A stretch of 64,000 bases of DNA from Flavobacterium dankookense (GCF_004362665.1 NZ_SNXR01000013.1:360664-424663), one strand, 5' to 3'. Shown: positions 17,575 to 26,780, counted from the stretch's first letter. Notes: generated from the sequence alone by a model not told the origin. Made by a program: numbers and translations.

Positions 17575-17982
17575 CTAAACCAGCGTTACTTTTCTTTTGT
17601 TTTCTATCGTTTGACTGATAAATAGTTCTGAAAAAGTATCTGGTAACAAGTTTTGAATTTTTTCTGGCCATTCGATGAAGCACCAATTTCCTGAATATAA
17701 ATAATCATCAATACCAAAATCTAATGCTTCACTTTCACTTTTTAGGCGATAGACATCAAAATGATAAATTAACTGATTATCAAAGGTTTTGTATTCATTT
17801 ACTAAAGAAAAAGTTGGGCTGCTAGTAGCATCTTTTACGCCAAGTTCTTTCGCTAAAGCTTTTATTAAAGTGGTTTTTCCTGCGCCCATATTTCCATGAA
17901 AAAGAATGACTTTTTTAGGATTTTCAGCAATTATTTTTTTGGCAACTTCGCCAATTTCTTCAATCGAAAATATAATTTCCAT
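17575..17982 (-). CDS. tsaE: tRNA t6A synthesis ATPase TsaE
   Basis: TsaE is the P-loop ATPase that works with TsaB, TsaC and TsaD to make N6-threonylcarbamoyladenosine at position 37 of ANN-decoding tRNAs. The 135-aa protein has Walker A GNMGAGKT (30-37), DATSSPTFSLVNEY (switch-like motif), HFDVYRL and FIEWPEKI, all characteristic. Length is typical. It lies between porX and ald on the same strand, about 85 bp after porX, so co-transcription is likely. Confidence 0.95.
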   Translation of the reverse strand: MEIIFSIEEIGEVAKKIIAENPKKVILFHGNMGAGKTTLIKALAKELGVKDATSSPTFSLVNEYKTFDNQLIYHFDVYRLKSESEALDFGIDDYLYSGNWCFIEWPEKIQNLLPDTFSELFISQTIENKRKVTLV

Positions 17983-18066
17983 GGTTTAAGTAATTAGTAA
18001 TTAGTGAAAAGTAAATAGTATTACTTTTTGATTGATAGTTTTAATTTACCTTTCACAAATCACTTT

Positions 18067-19620
18067 TTATTTCGGATTAAAAACTAAAAACGGCACAATC
18101 ATTTCTTCTAACGAAATTCCTCCATGCTGGTAAGTATTTCTATAATAGCTTACGTAGTGATTGTAGTTATTTACATAAGCCAAAAATAAATCGTTTTTTG
18201 CAAAAATGTATGAACTACTCATATTTATTGCAGGTAAGCCTATTTTTTTTGGATCTTTTACAGCATAAACATCTTTGTCTTCATAGCTCAAGCTTCGTCC
18301 AGTTTTATAACGTAAGTTCAAACTTGTATTTTTATCTCCAATCACTTTCGACGGATTTTTAACATTTATTGTTCCGTGATCTGTGGTGATAATTAGTTTA
18401 AAACCAAGCTTTTGTGCTTGTTGAATAATCTCTAATAAAGGAGAATTTTTAAACCAGCTTAACGTTAACGAACGATAGGCTTTATCATCGGAAGCAAGTT
18501 CTTTCACCACATCCATTTCAGTTTTGGCATGTGAAAGCATATCGACAAAATTATAAACAACAGTAACTAAATCGTTGTCTTTTAACCCTTTAAAATTATC
18601 TGCAAGTTTTTTTCCGCTAGACAAATTGGTAATTTTAAAATAATCTTGCTTAATATTTAAGCCCAATCGTTTTAAATGTGCGGTTAAAAATTCAGCTTCA
18701 TATAGGTTTTTTCCTCCATCTTCGACATCATTTTTCCAATATTGAGGAAACTGTTTCTCCATTTCTAATGGTGTTAATCCTGAAAAAATTGAATTTCTCG
18801 CGTATTGTGTAGCTGTTGGTAAACTTGCAAAATAAGGAGTTTCTTTTTCTAATTTATAATGATTGGCAATAACACTTTCCATAGCTTTCCATTGATCATA
18901 ACGTAAATTGTCAATTACTACAAAAAGTACAGGTTTGTCTTTTTTCACCAACTCAGGAACAACTAGTTCTCTAAATAAAGTATGCGATTGTATTGGTTTA
19001 TCTGCTTTTGGTTCGAACCAGTCTTCGTAATTTCGTTCGATGAATTTTCCAAATTGAAAATTGGCTTCTACTTTTTGGCTTTCCAAAATTTCAAACATGC
19101 TTTGGTCATTGATGTTTTCGAGTTCCAATTCCCAAAAAAGTAATTTTTTATACAATTCAACCCAATCTTCATAGGTTCGAACCATTGTCATATCCATCGC
19201 AATTTTTCGAAATTCTTTTTGATAATCCAATGTCGTTTTTTCAGAAACCAATCTCGAATGGTCTAAGTTTTTCTTTAAACTCAGTAAAATTTGGTTCGGA
19301 TTTACTGGCTTTATCAAATAATCTGCAATTTTTGAGCCAATGGCTTCTTCCATGATATATTCTTCTTCACTTTTGGTAATCATTATTACTGGTGTGGAAG
19401 ATTTTTTTTCTTTCATTTCTTGAAGCGTTTCTAAACCACTCATTCCAGGCATGTTTTCATCTAGAAAAACAATATCAAAATTGCCTTCTTCAAATATTTC
19501 AATGGCATCACGACCATTATTACAGGTCGTTACGTTATAGTTTTTCTTTTCTAAAAAAAGTATGTGCGGTTTTAACAAATCAATTTCGTCATCAACCCAA
19601 AGAATTTTTATGATATCCAT
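18067..19620 (-). CDS. porX: PorX, T9SS response regulator with PglZ domain
   Basis: PorX is the response regulator that, with histidine kinase PorY, controls type IX secretion genes in Bacteroidota. The N-terminal receiver domain (1-120) has the acidic pair D10/D11, phosphoacceptor D54 (VFLDENMPG) and Lys in YLIKPVNP. The remaining ~390 residues form a PglZ/alkaline-phosphatase-like domain with VVIDNLRYDQW, ATQYARNSIFSG and TTDHGTINVKNP carrying metal ligands. The 517-aa size matches PorX. Characterised PorX has been reported to hydrolyse linear oligonucleotides and cyclic nucleotides. The T9SS-tailed endonuclease at 39961-41922 fits the presence of this system. Confidence 0.95.
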   Translation of the reverse strand: MDIIKILWVDDEIDLLKPHILFLEKKNYNVTTCNNGRDAIEIFEEGNFDIVFLDENMPGMSGLETLQEMKEKKSSTPVIMITKSEEEYIMEEAIGSKIADYLIKPVNPNQILLSLKKNLDHSRLVSEKTTLDYQKEFRKIAMDMTMVRTYEDWVELYKKLLFWELELENINDQSMFEILESQKVEANFQFGKFIERNYEDWFEPKADKPIQSHTLFRELVVPELVKKDKPVLFVVIDNLRYDQWKAMESVIANHYKLEKETPYFASLPTATQYARNSIFSGLTPLEMEKQFPQYWKNDVEDGGKNLYEAEFLTAHLKRLGLNIKQDYFKITNLSSGKKLADNFKGLKDNDLVTVVYNFVDMLSHAKTEMDVVKELASDDKAYRSLTLSWFKNSPLLEIIQQAQKLGFKLIITTDHGTINVKNPSKVIGDKNTSLNLRYKTGRSLSYEDKDVYAVKDPKKIGLPAINMSSSYIFAKNDLFLAYVNNYNHYVSYYRNTYQHGGISLEEMIVPFLVFNPK

Positions 19621-19757
19621 TTTGCTATCTATTTAACGTGCAATTTACTACTTATACAACGCAGAATTATTAAATTTATTATAAATTATTACGAATAAAT
19701 TAAAGTTATTATTTCTTTACTATCGATAAAAACCCCATATTTGACTATAAATTATTT

Positions 19758-20561
19758 GTGATGGAATTTAATCAAATACTTGGTTATTTTTTAGCGGTTT
19801 TTGTTGGAATAACATTAGGGTTGATTGGCAGTGGTGGTTCAATTCTTTCGGTTCCAATTTTGGTTTATGTTATGAAAGTTGAACCAATTTTAGCTACAGC
19901 ATATTCTTTGTTTGTAGTTGGATTTTCTGCATTAGTTGGAGGAATTCAAAAAGCAAAACAGCAATTAGTTGATTTTAAAAAAGTACTTCTTTTCGGAGTT
20001 CCAACCGTTTTGGCAGTTTTTTTAACTCGAAAATTTATTGTTCCAAATATCCCAGAAATCATCTTTTCCAACCAATCATTTTCTTTACATAAGCCAGTTT
20101 TTATCATGATTGTTTTTGCAATTGTAATGATTGTTGCTTCAATCAAAATGATACAGCCAACTAAGGAAGTTGAGATTAATGCCAATGGAAAATTAAATTA
20201 TTTTGCTATTTTCTCACAAGGATTATTTATTGGATTGATTGCTGGTTTTGTTGGTGCTGGAGGTGGATTTTTACTTATTCCTGCTTTGCTTTTTTTGGCA
20301 AAAACACCAATGAAAATGGCCGTTGGAACATCATTATTTATAATCGCTATACAATCTTTAATAGGTTTTTTAGCCGACATTACAACGCAAGTTTTAGACT
20401 GGGAATTAATGCTGACTTTTACCTTTTGTTCATTAGTTGGCGTTTTTATCGGAAGCTTTCTTTCTAAAAAAGTTTCAGGCGAAAAACTAAAAAAAGGTTT
20501 TGGTTATTTTGTTTTGTTTATGGGAACTTACATAATTGCAAAAGAGTTATTTTTTTCTTAA
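19758..20561 (+). CDS. TauE/SafE-family sulfite exporter-like protein
   Basis: This 267-aa integral membrane protein has about eight hydrophobic segments. The two family repeats carry GLIGSGGSILSVPILVYVMK near the N-terminus and GLIAGFVGAGGGFLLIPALLFL in the middle. Family members export sulfite, sulfoacetate or related anions, or take up sulfur compounds; the substrate cannot be read here. It lies 76 bp upstream of the metallo-beta-lactamase/rhodanese gene, pointing to sulfur handling. It is divergent from porX. Confidence 0.88.
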   Translation: MMEFNQILGYFLAVFVGITLGLIGSGGSILSVPILVYVMKVEPILATAYSLFVVGFSALVGGIQKAKQQLVDFKKVLLFGVPTVLAVFLTRKFIVPNIPEIIFSNQSFSLHKPVFIMIVFAIVMIVASIKMIQPTKEVEINANGKLNYFAIFSQGLFIGLIAGFVGAGGGFLLIPALLFLAKTPMKMAVGTSLFIIAIQSLIGFLADITTQVLDWELMLTFTFCSLVGVFIGSFLSKKVSGEKLKKGFGYFVLFMGTYIIAKELFFS

Positions 20562-20590
20562 AAAAGAGTAAAAACTGTTATTTATCATCT

Positions 20591-20618
20591 TTTGTCAATT
20601 TGAATTCCGTTAACTTTG
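20591..20618 (+). promoter_or_regulatory. Promoter TTTG-N16-TAACTTTG
   Basis: TTTG (20591-20594) and TAACTTTG (20611-20618) fit the consensus with slightly short spacing. The ATG of the MBL/rhodanese gene is 19 bp downstream, so this gene may not depend on the TauE promoter. Confidence 0.5.
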
Positions 20619-20637
20619 TTATAAAATAGAAAAATTT

Positions 20638-22062
20638 ATGAAAATTGAACAAATATATACGGGTTGTTTAGCACAAGGCGCATACTATATTGAGAGTAAT
20701 GGAGAAGTTGCCATTATCGATCCATTGCGAGAAGTGCAACAGTATATTGATAAAGCAACCGCAAATAATGCTAAAATCAAGTACATTTTCGAAACTCATT
20801 TTCATGCAGATTTTGTTTCTGGACATGTAACTTTAGCAGAGAAAACAGGAGCAAAGATTATTTATGGTCCAAATGCCAACCCAACTTTTGATGCACATAT
20901 AGCTCAAGATAATGAAGTTTTTCATCTGGGAGAAATTACTTTGACTTGCCTTCACACGCCAGGTCACACCATGGAAAGTTCGTGTTATTTATTGAAAGAT
21001 AAAAATGGTAAAGATTACGCTCTTTTTAGTGGTGACACACTATTTTTAGGCGATGTTGGTCGTCCAGATTTAGCTCAAAAAGCGGCTGATATGACGCAAG
21101 AAGATTTAGCTGGAATTTTATTTGACAGTTTGCGAACAAAAGTTATGTCTCTCGCTGACGATGTTATTGTTTATCCAGCGCATGGTGCAGGAAGTGCTTG
21201 TGGTAAAAATTTAAGTAAAGAAACTGTCGGAAGTATTGGCGACCAAAAAGCAACAAATTATGCGCTTCGTGCGGATATGACTAAAGAAGAATTTATTAAA
21301 GAAGTTACCGATGGATTATTGCCACCGCCAGCATATTTTCCAATGAATGTGAAGTTCAATAAAGAAGGTTATCAAAATGTAGAAACTATTATCTCTGAGG
21401 CAAAAGCTTTTGATGCTAAAACATTTGAAATTGTTGCTAATGAAACTGATGCGTTGATTTTAGATGTTCGTCATCAAGATGATTTTGAAAAAGGACATAT
21501 TCCAAAATCAATTTTTATTGGAATTGATGGTCAATTTGCTCCTTGGGTTGGTGCTTTGATTTTAGATTATAAGCAACCAATACTTTTGGTAACTCCAGTT
21601 GGAAGAGAAAATGAAACCATCACGAGATTAGCTAGAGTAGGATATGACGCAACTCTTGGTTATTTATCAGGAGGTTTTGAAACTTGGAAAAAAGCAGGTT
21701 TAGATTATGATACTGTTACTTCTGTTTCCGCTGAAACTCTTGAAGATGTATTGAAACAAGCTCAGAACGACACTAAAGAACTAGCTGTATTTGACGTCAG
21801 AAAACCAGGAGAATATGAAGCGGAACACATTGTAGATGTGCCTTCAACACCGTTAGATTTTTTAAATAATCATTTAGCAGAATTTCCAAAAGAAAACGAT
21901 TTTTATTTGCATTGTGCTGGAGGTTATCGTTCAATGATTGCTGCATCTATTGTAAAAGCTAGAGGTTATCATAATGTAATTAATGTTTTAGGTGGGTTTT
22001 CCGCGATTAAGAAAACAGGAATAAAAACCACAAACTTTGTTTGCCCATCAACATTAAAATAA
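20638..22062 (+). CDS. MBL-fold hydrolase with two rhodanese domains
   Basis: The 474-aa protein combines a metallo-beta-lactamase domain (1-250) with two rhodanese domains. The metal site THFHADFVSGH (53-63) and later HTPGHTMESS and FSGDTLFLGDVGRPDL match persulfide dioxygenase-like proteins, which oxidise glutathione-persulfide-type substrates to sulfite. The first rhodanese domain (about 265-360) lacks a Cys in the active loop (LLVTPVGREN), so it is probably structural. The second has the intact loop HCAGGYRS with C426. Sulfite made here could be handled by the adjacent TauE-like exporter; that coupling is inference. Confidence 0.9.
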   Translation: MKIEQIYTGCLAQGAYYIESNGEVAIIDPLREVQQYIDKATANNAKIKYIFETHFHADFVSGHVTLAEKTGAKIIYGPNANPTFDAHIAQDNEVFHLGEITLTCLHTPGHTMESSCYLLKDKNGKDYALFSGDTLFLGDVGRPDLAQKAADMTQEDLAGILFDSLRTKVMSLADDVIVYPAHGAGSACGKNLSKETVGSIGDQKATNYALRADMTKEEFIKEVTDGLLPPPAYFPMNVKFNKEGYQNVETIISEAKAFDAKTFEIVANETDALILDVRHQDDFEKGHIPKSIFIGIDGQFAPWVGALILDYKQPILLVTPVGRENETITRLARVGYDATLGYLSGGFETWKKAGLDYDTVTSVSAETLEDVLKQAQNDTKELAVFDVRKPGEYEAEHIVDVPSTPLDFLNNHLAEFPKENDFYLHCAGGYRSMIAASIVKARGYHNVINVLGGFSAIKKTGIKTTNFVCPSTLK

Positions 22063-22111
22063 TTTAAGCCGAAATTAATGTTAAAAATGGATGACTATTC
22101 AAAATAAAACA

Positions 22112-22119
22112 TAAATTTG
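22112..22119 (+). promoter_or_regulatory. -7 element TAAATTTG for the Cys/Lys-rich peptide
   Basis: TAAATTTG lies 41 bp before the ATG of the 65-codon gene; a -33 TTG is not obvious. Confidence 0.35.
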
Positions 22120-22160
22120 ATTAACTAAACAAATGATTATTAATATTTAAATTATAAAAG

Positions 22161-22358
22161 ATGAAAAAAATCATATCAATGTTTGCTATTGCAGCATTTT
22201 TATTTTCAGTAAATGCAAATGCTACTGAACCTACAAAAGATAAAAAGAAAAAAGCAAAAACTGAAAAATTAGCCACTACAGAAGATAAAAAAGAATGTAG
22301 TAAAGAAAAAAAAGCGGGTTGTTGTTCAGCTAAAAAAGCAGAAGAGAAAAAAGCATAA
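22161..22358 (+). CDS. Secreted Lys/Cys-rich small protein, 65 aa
   Basis: Not a named family. A clear signal peptide (MKKIISMFAIAAFLFSVNANA) should be removed after residue 21. The remaining ~44 residues are very Lys-rich, with C46 and a vicinal pair C54-C55 (KECSKEKKAGCC). A vicinal Cys pair in a highly basic, probably disordered peptide could bind metal or react with persulfide. The gene is 98 bp downstream of the persulfide-dioxygenase-like gene and has its own terminator. Real coding is supported by the intact signal peptide, a promoter element and the terminator. Confidence 0.75.
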   Translation: MKKIISMFAIAAFLFSVNANATEPTKDKKKKAKTEKLATTEDKKECSKEKKAGCCSAKKAEEKKA

Positions 22359-22382
22359 TTATATTTTTTGTAATTTTTTTTA

Positions 22383-22411
22383 ATAAGCGTTCAATTTTGA
22401 ACGCTTTTTTT
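22383..22411 (+). terminator. Terminator after the Lys/Cys-rich gene
   Basis: AAGCGTTCAA pairs with TTGAACGCTT and is followed by a T-run. Confidence 0.85.
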
Positions 22412-22492
22412 GTTGCAAAAATTTAAAATTGTAGTAACATAATAGTTACTTTTACTACTAATTTTCAAATTAGTCTCACTAAACCAATCATA

Positions 22493-24535
22493 ATGATGAA
22501 AATAAACCAATTACCTTTTATAGCTTTAATTTTAGCTTTAACACTTTCTAGTTGCAATCAAAAAGAAACGGATTTTATAGATCCTTTATTAACGAATAGA
22601 GATACTACTGTCAATCCTGCTGATGATTTTTTCATGTATGCAAATGGAGGTTGGTTCAAGAGAAATCCTATTCCTGCTAGTGAAAGAAGCAACGGGATTT
22701 TTAGAACAATAGGCGATACAATCAATTCTCAAATTAAACAAATATGTGAAAAATCAGCTGCTTTAACCAATTCAACAAAAGGCAGTAACGAACAAAAAAT
22801 TGGTGACTTCTATGCTTCTGGAATGGATACTTTGACTATTGAAAAATTAGGTTTATCACCATTAAAATCAGATATCAACCGAATAAAATCGATAAAAGAT
22901 GTGCCTTCTCTTTTGAATACAATTTCATATTTACATACAATTGGTGCAAATCCAGCTTTTTCTGCTTATGTTGGACAAGATGATAAAAACAGTGCTAAAT
23001 ATGCCGTTTTTTTAAGTCAAGGTGGTTTAGGAATGGGAAATCGCGATTATTATTTTAATACTGATAAAGAAACAGTTGCAATCAGAAGCGAATATGTGAA
23101 ACACCTTCAAGCAATATCACAGTTGATCGGTTATTCAGCCACTGACGCAAAAGCAAATGCAGCCTCAATCATGAAGATGGAAACGGAGTTAGCTAAAAAT
23201 TCAAGAAAGTTAGAAGCGCTTCGTGATCCGATTTTAAATTATAATAAAATGAGTATTGCTCAGTTGAATGCAGCAACACCAAATATGGATTGGAAAGCAA
23301 TTACAGCAACAATAGGAATAAAAAATGTAGATACTTTAATTGTTGGTCAGCCAGAATTTTACAAGGCTTTAGACCAAATGATAAAAAGTTATTCTATCGA
23401 AAACTGGAAAACGTATTTGGAATGGGATTTAGTGAATTCGTATGCATCTTATCTTAACAACGCAATAGAGAAACAGAATTTCTATTTTTATTCTACCGTA
23501 ATGAGTGGAGTGAAAGAGCAAAAACCACGTTGGAAACGAATTGTTGAACAAACTGATGGTTCTTTAGGTGAATTGATTGGTCAAGTTTATGTAAAAGAAT
23601 ATTTGCCGGAAGGTTCAAAGGAAAAGCTTTTAGAAATCGGAAATAACATCAGAACTGTATATGCAGAACGTATCAAAAAGTTAGATTGGATGAGCGAAGA
23701 AACTAAGAAAAAAGCATTGCACAAACTTAGTAAAATTGTAATGAAAGTTGGTTATCCTGACAAGTGGAAAGACATGAGCAGTGTCGAAATCAGTAGAAAA
23801 ACATACTTGGAAAACGTAATGGCTACTAACAAATGGGCTATTAATGATATGATTTCTAAATATGGAAAACCTGTTGATAGAACAGAATGGGGAATGTTTC
23901 CACAAACCTATAACGCTTATTACAATCCAAGTAATAATGAAATTTGTGTTCCAGCTTGTAATATTTTAGTTCCAGGATTTGAAGGTAGAATGCCAGATGA
24001 TGCAGTTTTGTATGGAATTATTGGTGGTTCTACTTTTGGTCACGAAATCACACATGGATTTGATGATCAAGGAAGTCAGTATGATGAGAAAGGAAATTTA
24101 AATAATTGGTGGACAGCTGAGGATTTGAAAAAATTCAAAGAAAAAACCAAATTGATTGTAGAGCAATTTAATAAATACGAAGCATTACCAGGAAAATTTG
24201 TAAACGGCGACGCTACTCAAGGTGAAAACATTGCCGATTTAGGTGGAGTGGTTATGGGATTTGAGGCATTTAAGAAATCATCACAGTATAAAAATAAAGA
24301 GAAAATCAGTGGATTAACTCCAGAACAACGTTTCTTTTTGGCTTATGGATACGCTTGGATGGTAAATATTAAACCGGAATCACTTGCCAATCAATTATTA
24401 ACGGATGTTCATGCACCAGCGAAATACAGAATTAATGGACCATTAGAAAATAATCCAGATTTTCATAAAGCATTCAATATAAAGAATGGTAGTAAAATGA
24501 AACGACCTGATAATTTGAAAATTACTATTTGGTAA
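22493..24535 (+). CDS. M13 family zinc metallopeptidase lipoprotein (PepO/neprilysin-like)
   Basis: The 680-aa protein has a lipoprotein signal (LILALTLSSCNQKE), so it is likely tethered on the periplasmic or outer face. After ~40 residues the M13 N-domain begins (NPADDFFMYANGGWFKRNPIP). The catalytic domain carries HEITH (517-521), the third zinc ligand in GENIADLGG (E578, with D582), NAYYNPSNNEICVPA and the C-terminal HAPAKYRINGPLENNPDFHKAF with Arg for substrate carboxylate binding. It cleaves oligopeptides on the amino side of hydrophobic residues in characterised relatives. It is convergent with the superoxide dismutase gene and shares its terminator. Confidence 0.94.
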   Translation: MMKINQLPFIALILALTLSSCNQKETDFIDPLLTNRDTTVNPADDFFMYANGGWFKRNPIPASERSNGIFRTIGDTINSQIKQICEKSAALTNSTKGSNEQKIGDFYASGMDTLTIEKLGLSPLKSDINRIKSIKDVPSLLNTISYLHTIGANPAFSAYVGQDDKNSAKYAVFLSQGGLGMGNRDYYFNTDKETVAIRSEYVKHLQAISQLIGYSATDAKANAASIMKMETELAKNSRKLEALRDPILNYNKMSIAQLNAATPNMDWKAITATIGIKNVDTLIVGQPEFYKALDQMIKSYSIENWKTYLEWDLVNSYASYLNNAIEKQNFYFYSTVMSGVKEQKPRWKRIVEQTDGSLGELIGQVYVKEYLPEGSKEKLLEIGNNIRTVYAERIKKLDWMSEETKKKALHKLSKIVMKVGYPDKWKDMSSVEISRKTYLENVMATNKWAINDMISKYGKPVDRTEWGMFPQTYNAYYNPSNNEICVPACNILVPGFEGRMPDDAVLYGIIGGSTFGHEITHGFDDQGSQYDEKGNLNNWWTAEDLKKFKEKTKLIVEQFNKYEALPGKFVNGDATQGENIADLGGVVMGFEAFKKSSQYKNKEKISGLTPEQRFFLAYGYAWMVNIKPESLANQLLTDVHAPAKYRINGPLENNPDFHKAFNIKNGSKMKRPDNLKITIW

Positions 24536-24540
24536 AAACA

Positions 24541-24574
24541 AAAAATCCCTAATTGAAAGATTAGGGATTTTTTA
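24541..24574. terminator. Bidirectional terminator
   Basis: AATCCCTAAT and ATTAGGGATT form a stem around TGAAAG, flanked by A- and T-runs, between the convergent M13 peptidase and superoxide dismutase genes. Confidence 0.85.
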
Positions 24575-24575
24575 T

Positions 24576-25355
24576 TTATGATTTCTTTGCTATCGCTTCT
24601 TCATAACGTTCGCCAACTTTTTTCCAGTTAATTACTTTAAAAAAAGCTTCAATATAGCGTTTACGTTTGTACTGATAATCTAGATAATAAGCATGTTCCC
24701 AAACATCCAAACATAAAATTGGCGTTCCAGGAACTGTTTGTTTTGGCATCAACGGATTGTCTTGATTCGGTGTGCTAGTTACTTGTAATTTTCCTGTTTT
24801 ATCAACAACTAACCATGCCCAACCTGAACCAAATTGTTTTTCGGCAGCATCTGAAAATAGTGTTTTGAAGTTTTCAAAATCTCCAAAATCTTTTGTAATT
24901 GCTGCTGCTAAAGTGTCTTTTGGTTGTCCGCCAGCTTTTGGAGCCATACTTTCAAAAAACAACCCATGATTATAAAAACCACCGGCATTATTTCGTAAAT
25001 CAGCATTGTTTAAATCTAGTTTTTTCAGTATATCTTCAATAGCTAAATCGGTTAGCGTTGCATCTGCAGTAACCAATTTGTTTAGGTTGTTAGTATAGGT
25101 TAAATAATGTTTAGAATAATGCATTTCCATTGCTAAAATGCTTATACTTGGTGCTAACTCATTGTATTTGTATGGTAATTTTATCAAATCAAATGGTCCA
25201 TCTTCAGCATTTACATCGTCAGGTTGTCCAATAGTAATTTTTTCTTCGGCTGACGGTAAAGGAACTTCAACAACTTCGGTTAGCTTTTTTCGGTTACATG
25301 ATGGTAAAGTAAAACACAGCGAAAGTGAAACTACCACTAGAAAAATCTTTTTCAT
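24576..25355 (-). CDS. Fe/Mn superoxide dismutase with lipoprotein signal
   Basis: The 259-aa protein is a full Fe/Mn superoxide dismutase with an added N-terminal lipoprotein leader (SLSLCFTLPSCNRKK, Cys lipidated) and a linker of about 40 residues. Metal ligands are visible: the helical HYSKHYLTYTNNL region, NAGGFYNHGLFFESM, and CLDVWEHAYYLDYQYKR supplying Asp and His. FGSGWAWLVVD is also typical. Most bacterial SodA/SodB are cytosolic and about 200 aa, so this form should protect the envelope. It is 17 bp downstream of the acyl-CoA-binding protein gene. Confidence 0.93.
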   Translation of the reverse strand: MKKIFLVVVSLSLCFTLPSCNRKKLTEVVEVPLPSAEEKITIGQPDDVNAEDGPFDLIKLPYKYNELAPSISILAMEMHYSKHYLTYTNNLNKLVTADATLTDLAIEDILKKLDLNNADLRNNAGGFYNHGLFFESMAPKAGGQPKDTLAAAITKDFGDFENFKTLFSDAAEKQFGSGWAWLVVDKTGKLQVTSTPNQDNPLMPKQTVPGTPILCLDVWEHAYYLDYQYKRKRYIEAFFKVINWKKVGERYEEAIAKKS

Positions 25356-25372
25356 TTAAAGGAAATTTTAAA

Positions 25373-25642
25373 TTATTTTTTTGATAACGATAGTATGGCT
25401 TCGATATATAATTCTTTTGCTTCCTCAACGGATAAATGGCTGATTTGCATCCAAGCGTTAGTTTTAAAAGCATTTCTTAAATCGAAACTTGAAGAGTTAT
25501 TTGGTTCAATTGTTCCGAATGTAGCTTGTTTGTAATAGGCATACAATCGCAATTGAACATCTTGTGGCAAAGACGCTTGTGTCATTTTTGAAGCTATTTC
25601 GACAGCTTCCTGAAATCGAGTTTCTAAATCTTTCTCTGCCAT
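25373..25642 (-). CDS. Acyl-CoA-binding protein
   Basis: The 89-aa single-domain ACBP is a small four-helix cytosolic protein that binds long-chain acyl-CoA thioesters. It contains LETRFQEAVEIASKM, LRLYAYYKQATFG (the conserved YxxYKQA ligand motif) and KTNAWMQISHLSVEEAKELYIE (W and the C-terminal helix). ACBP is mainly known from eukaryotes but common in Flavobacteriia. It sits in a minus-strand series downstream of cdsA and psd, consistent with phospholipid and acyl-group supply. Confidence 0.93.
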   Translation of the reverse strand: MAEKDLETRFQEAVEIASKMTQASLPQDVQLRLYAYYKQATFGTIEPNNSSSFDLRNAFKTNAWMQISHLSVEEAKELYIEAILSLSKK

Positions 25643-25675
25643 GAGTTATATTGTTAAGCTAATCTGACCGTTTCT

Positions 25676-26242
25676 TTATTTAAAAAAATATCCTAAAGAT
25701 AAGCTAATACAAGAATTTTTGTAATCTCTATCTTCAAATAGTTCTGTTAACCCATAACCATATCTACCTTGAATGAAAATTCCTTTTTCAAATTCATATG
25801 ATAATCCAGCATTTAAACTCATGTCAAAACTGGGAACATCATCTATTTCAAAAGTTTCACCGTTAAGTTTTGCTTTTTGTTCTAACAAAAATCCAAATTC
25901 TGGTCCCAATTCAAAATTGAATTTTCGTGTGATATGAACTTTAAGTAAAATAGGTAAATTAATATATGTAAGTTTAATTTCGGGATTGTTTGGAGTTAAA
26001 GGAAAAAGATAAGTTCCACCTTTAGAGTTTAAATTGAATTCACCTTGTAATCCAAATGTTTTATTCAAATCCATTTTAGCAATACCACCAATATTTAAAC
26101 CTAAAAAATCTGAGTTTGTTCCATTATCGGTTCTAAAACCAGTAAAATTTAAACCAGCTTTTATACCATAAGTTAAGTTATTCTGTGAAAATACTGAATA
26201 TGAAACAAACAAAAATGTGATTAGTAGAGAGATCTTTTTCAT
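25676..26242 (-). CDS. Porin-family outer-membrane protein
   Basis: The 188-aa protein has a signal peptide (MKKISLLITFLFVSYSVFSQ) and then the PorT/OmpA-like small barrel pattern NNLTYGIKAGLNFTGF, FGLQGEFNLNSKGGTYLF, FNFELGPEFGFLLEQKAK and FIQGRYGYGLTELFE. It ends LSLGYFFK with a terminal aromatic. These match the outer-membrane beta-barrel (OMP_b-brl_2) group. Function unknown. It lies between a lipoprotein gene and the ACBP gene, with spacings of 3 and 33 bp. Confidence 0.8.
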   Translation of the reverse strand: MKKISLLITFLFVSYSVFSQNNLTYGIKAGLNFTGFRTDNGTNSDFLGLNIGGIAKMDLNKTFGLQGEFNLNSKGGTYLFPLTPNNPEIKLTYINLPILLKVHITRKFNFELGPEFGFLLEQKAKLNGETFEIDDVPSFDMSLNAGLSYEFEKGIFIQGRYGYGLTELFEDRDYKNSCISLSLGYFFK

Positions 26243-26245
26243 TTT

Positions 26246-26758
26246 TTATAATGTTAAATAGCTACCGTTATATTGTCCAGAAATAGTTTGTCCGTTAGTT
26301 TTTGTAAATGAAAAACTGAAGTTTACAGTTGTTGTGGTTATACTATTAATGGTAATATTTATGTTGGTTGCTTGTAATTCTATATTATTATCTGATAAAA
26401 TTTCAATTCCACCATCAATATTTCCATTAATTCTGTTTGCATTTATTGTTGCATTATAATCTAAAATATTAGTATAAGTTGTCTCCTCAACATTAACAGC
26501 ATTAAAATCAAAATAAAGTGAAGCAATGTTACTCAAATCATTTTCGCTACTTATTTCTGAAACAGTTTTGTTGACTAAACTAAAACTAATATCACTAGGA
26601 TTATTATCAGCGGTGTTTTCATCAATAATAAAAACGGTTTTTACTTCATAAAACGTTCCATTAAAAGTAAAACCATTTTGATTTGAATTTCCAGAATTTT
26701 CGTCTGAACTACACGATAAAATTAAAGTTGAAAATAATAGAAATACAATTTTTTTCAT
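26246..26758 (-). CDS. Lipoprotein, 170 aa, unknown function
   Basis: The lipoprotein signal MKKIVFLLFSTLILSCSSDENSG ends in an LSCSS lipobox. The mature part is Asn/Thr/Ile-rich and predicted mostly beta (NINITINSITTTTVNFSFSFT), ending GQTISGQYNGSYLTL. No catalytic motif is seen. It is followed by the porin-like gene only 3 bp downstream, so the two probably form an operon and may act together at the outer membrane. Confidence 0.7.
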   Translation of the reverse strand: MKKIVFLLFSTLILSCSSDENSGNSNQNGFTFNGTFYEVKTVFIIDENTADNNPSDISFSLVNKTVSEISSENDLSNIASLYFDFNAVNVEETTYTNILDYNATINANRINGNIDGGIEILSDNNIELQATNINITINSITTTTVNFSFSFTKTNGQTISGQYNGSYLTL

Positions 26759-26780
26759 AAAGTTTGGTTTAAAAATTATT

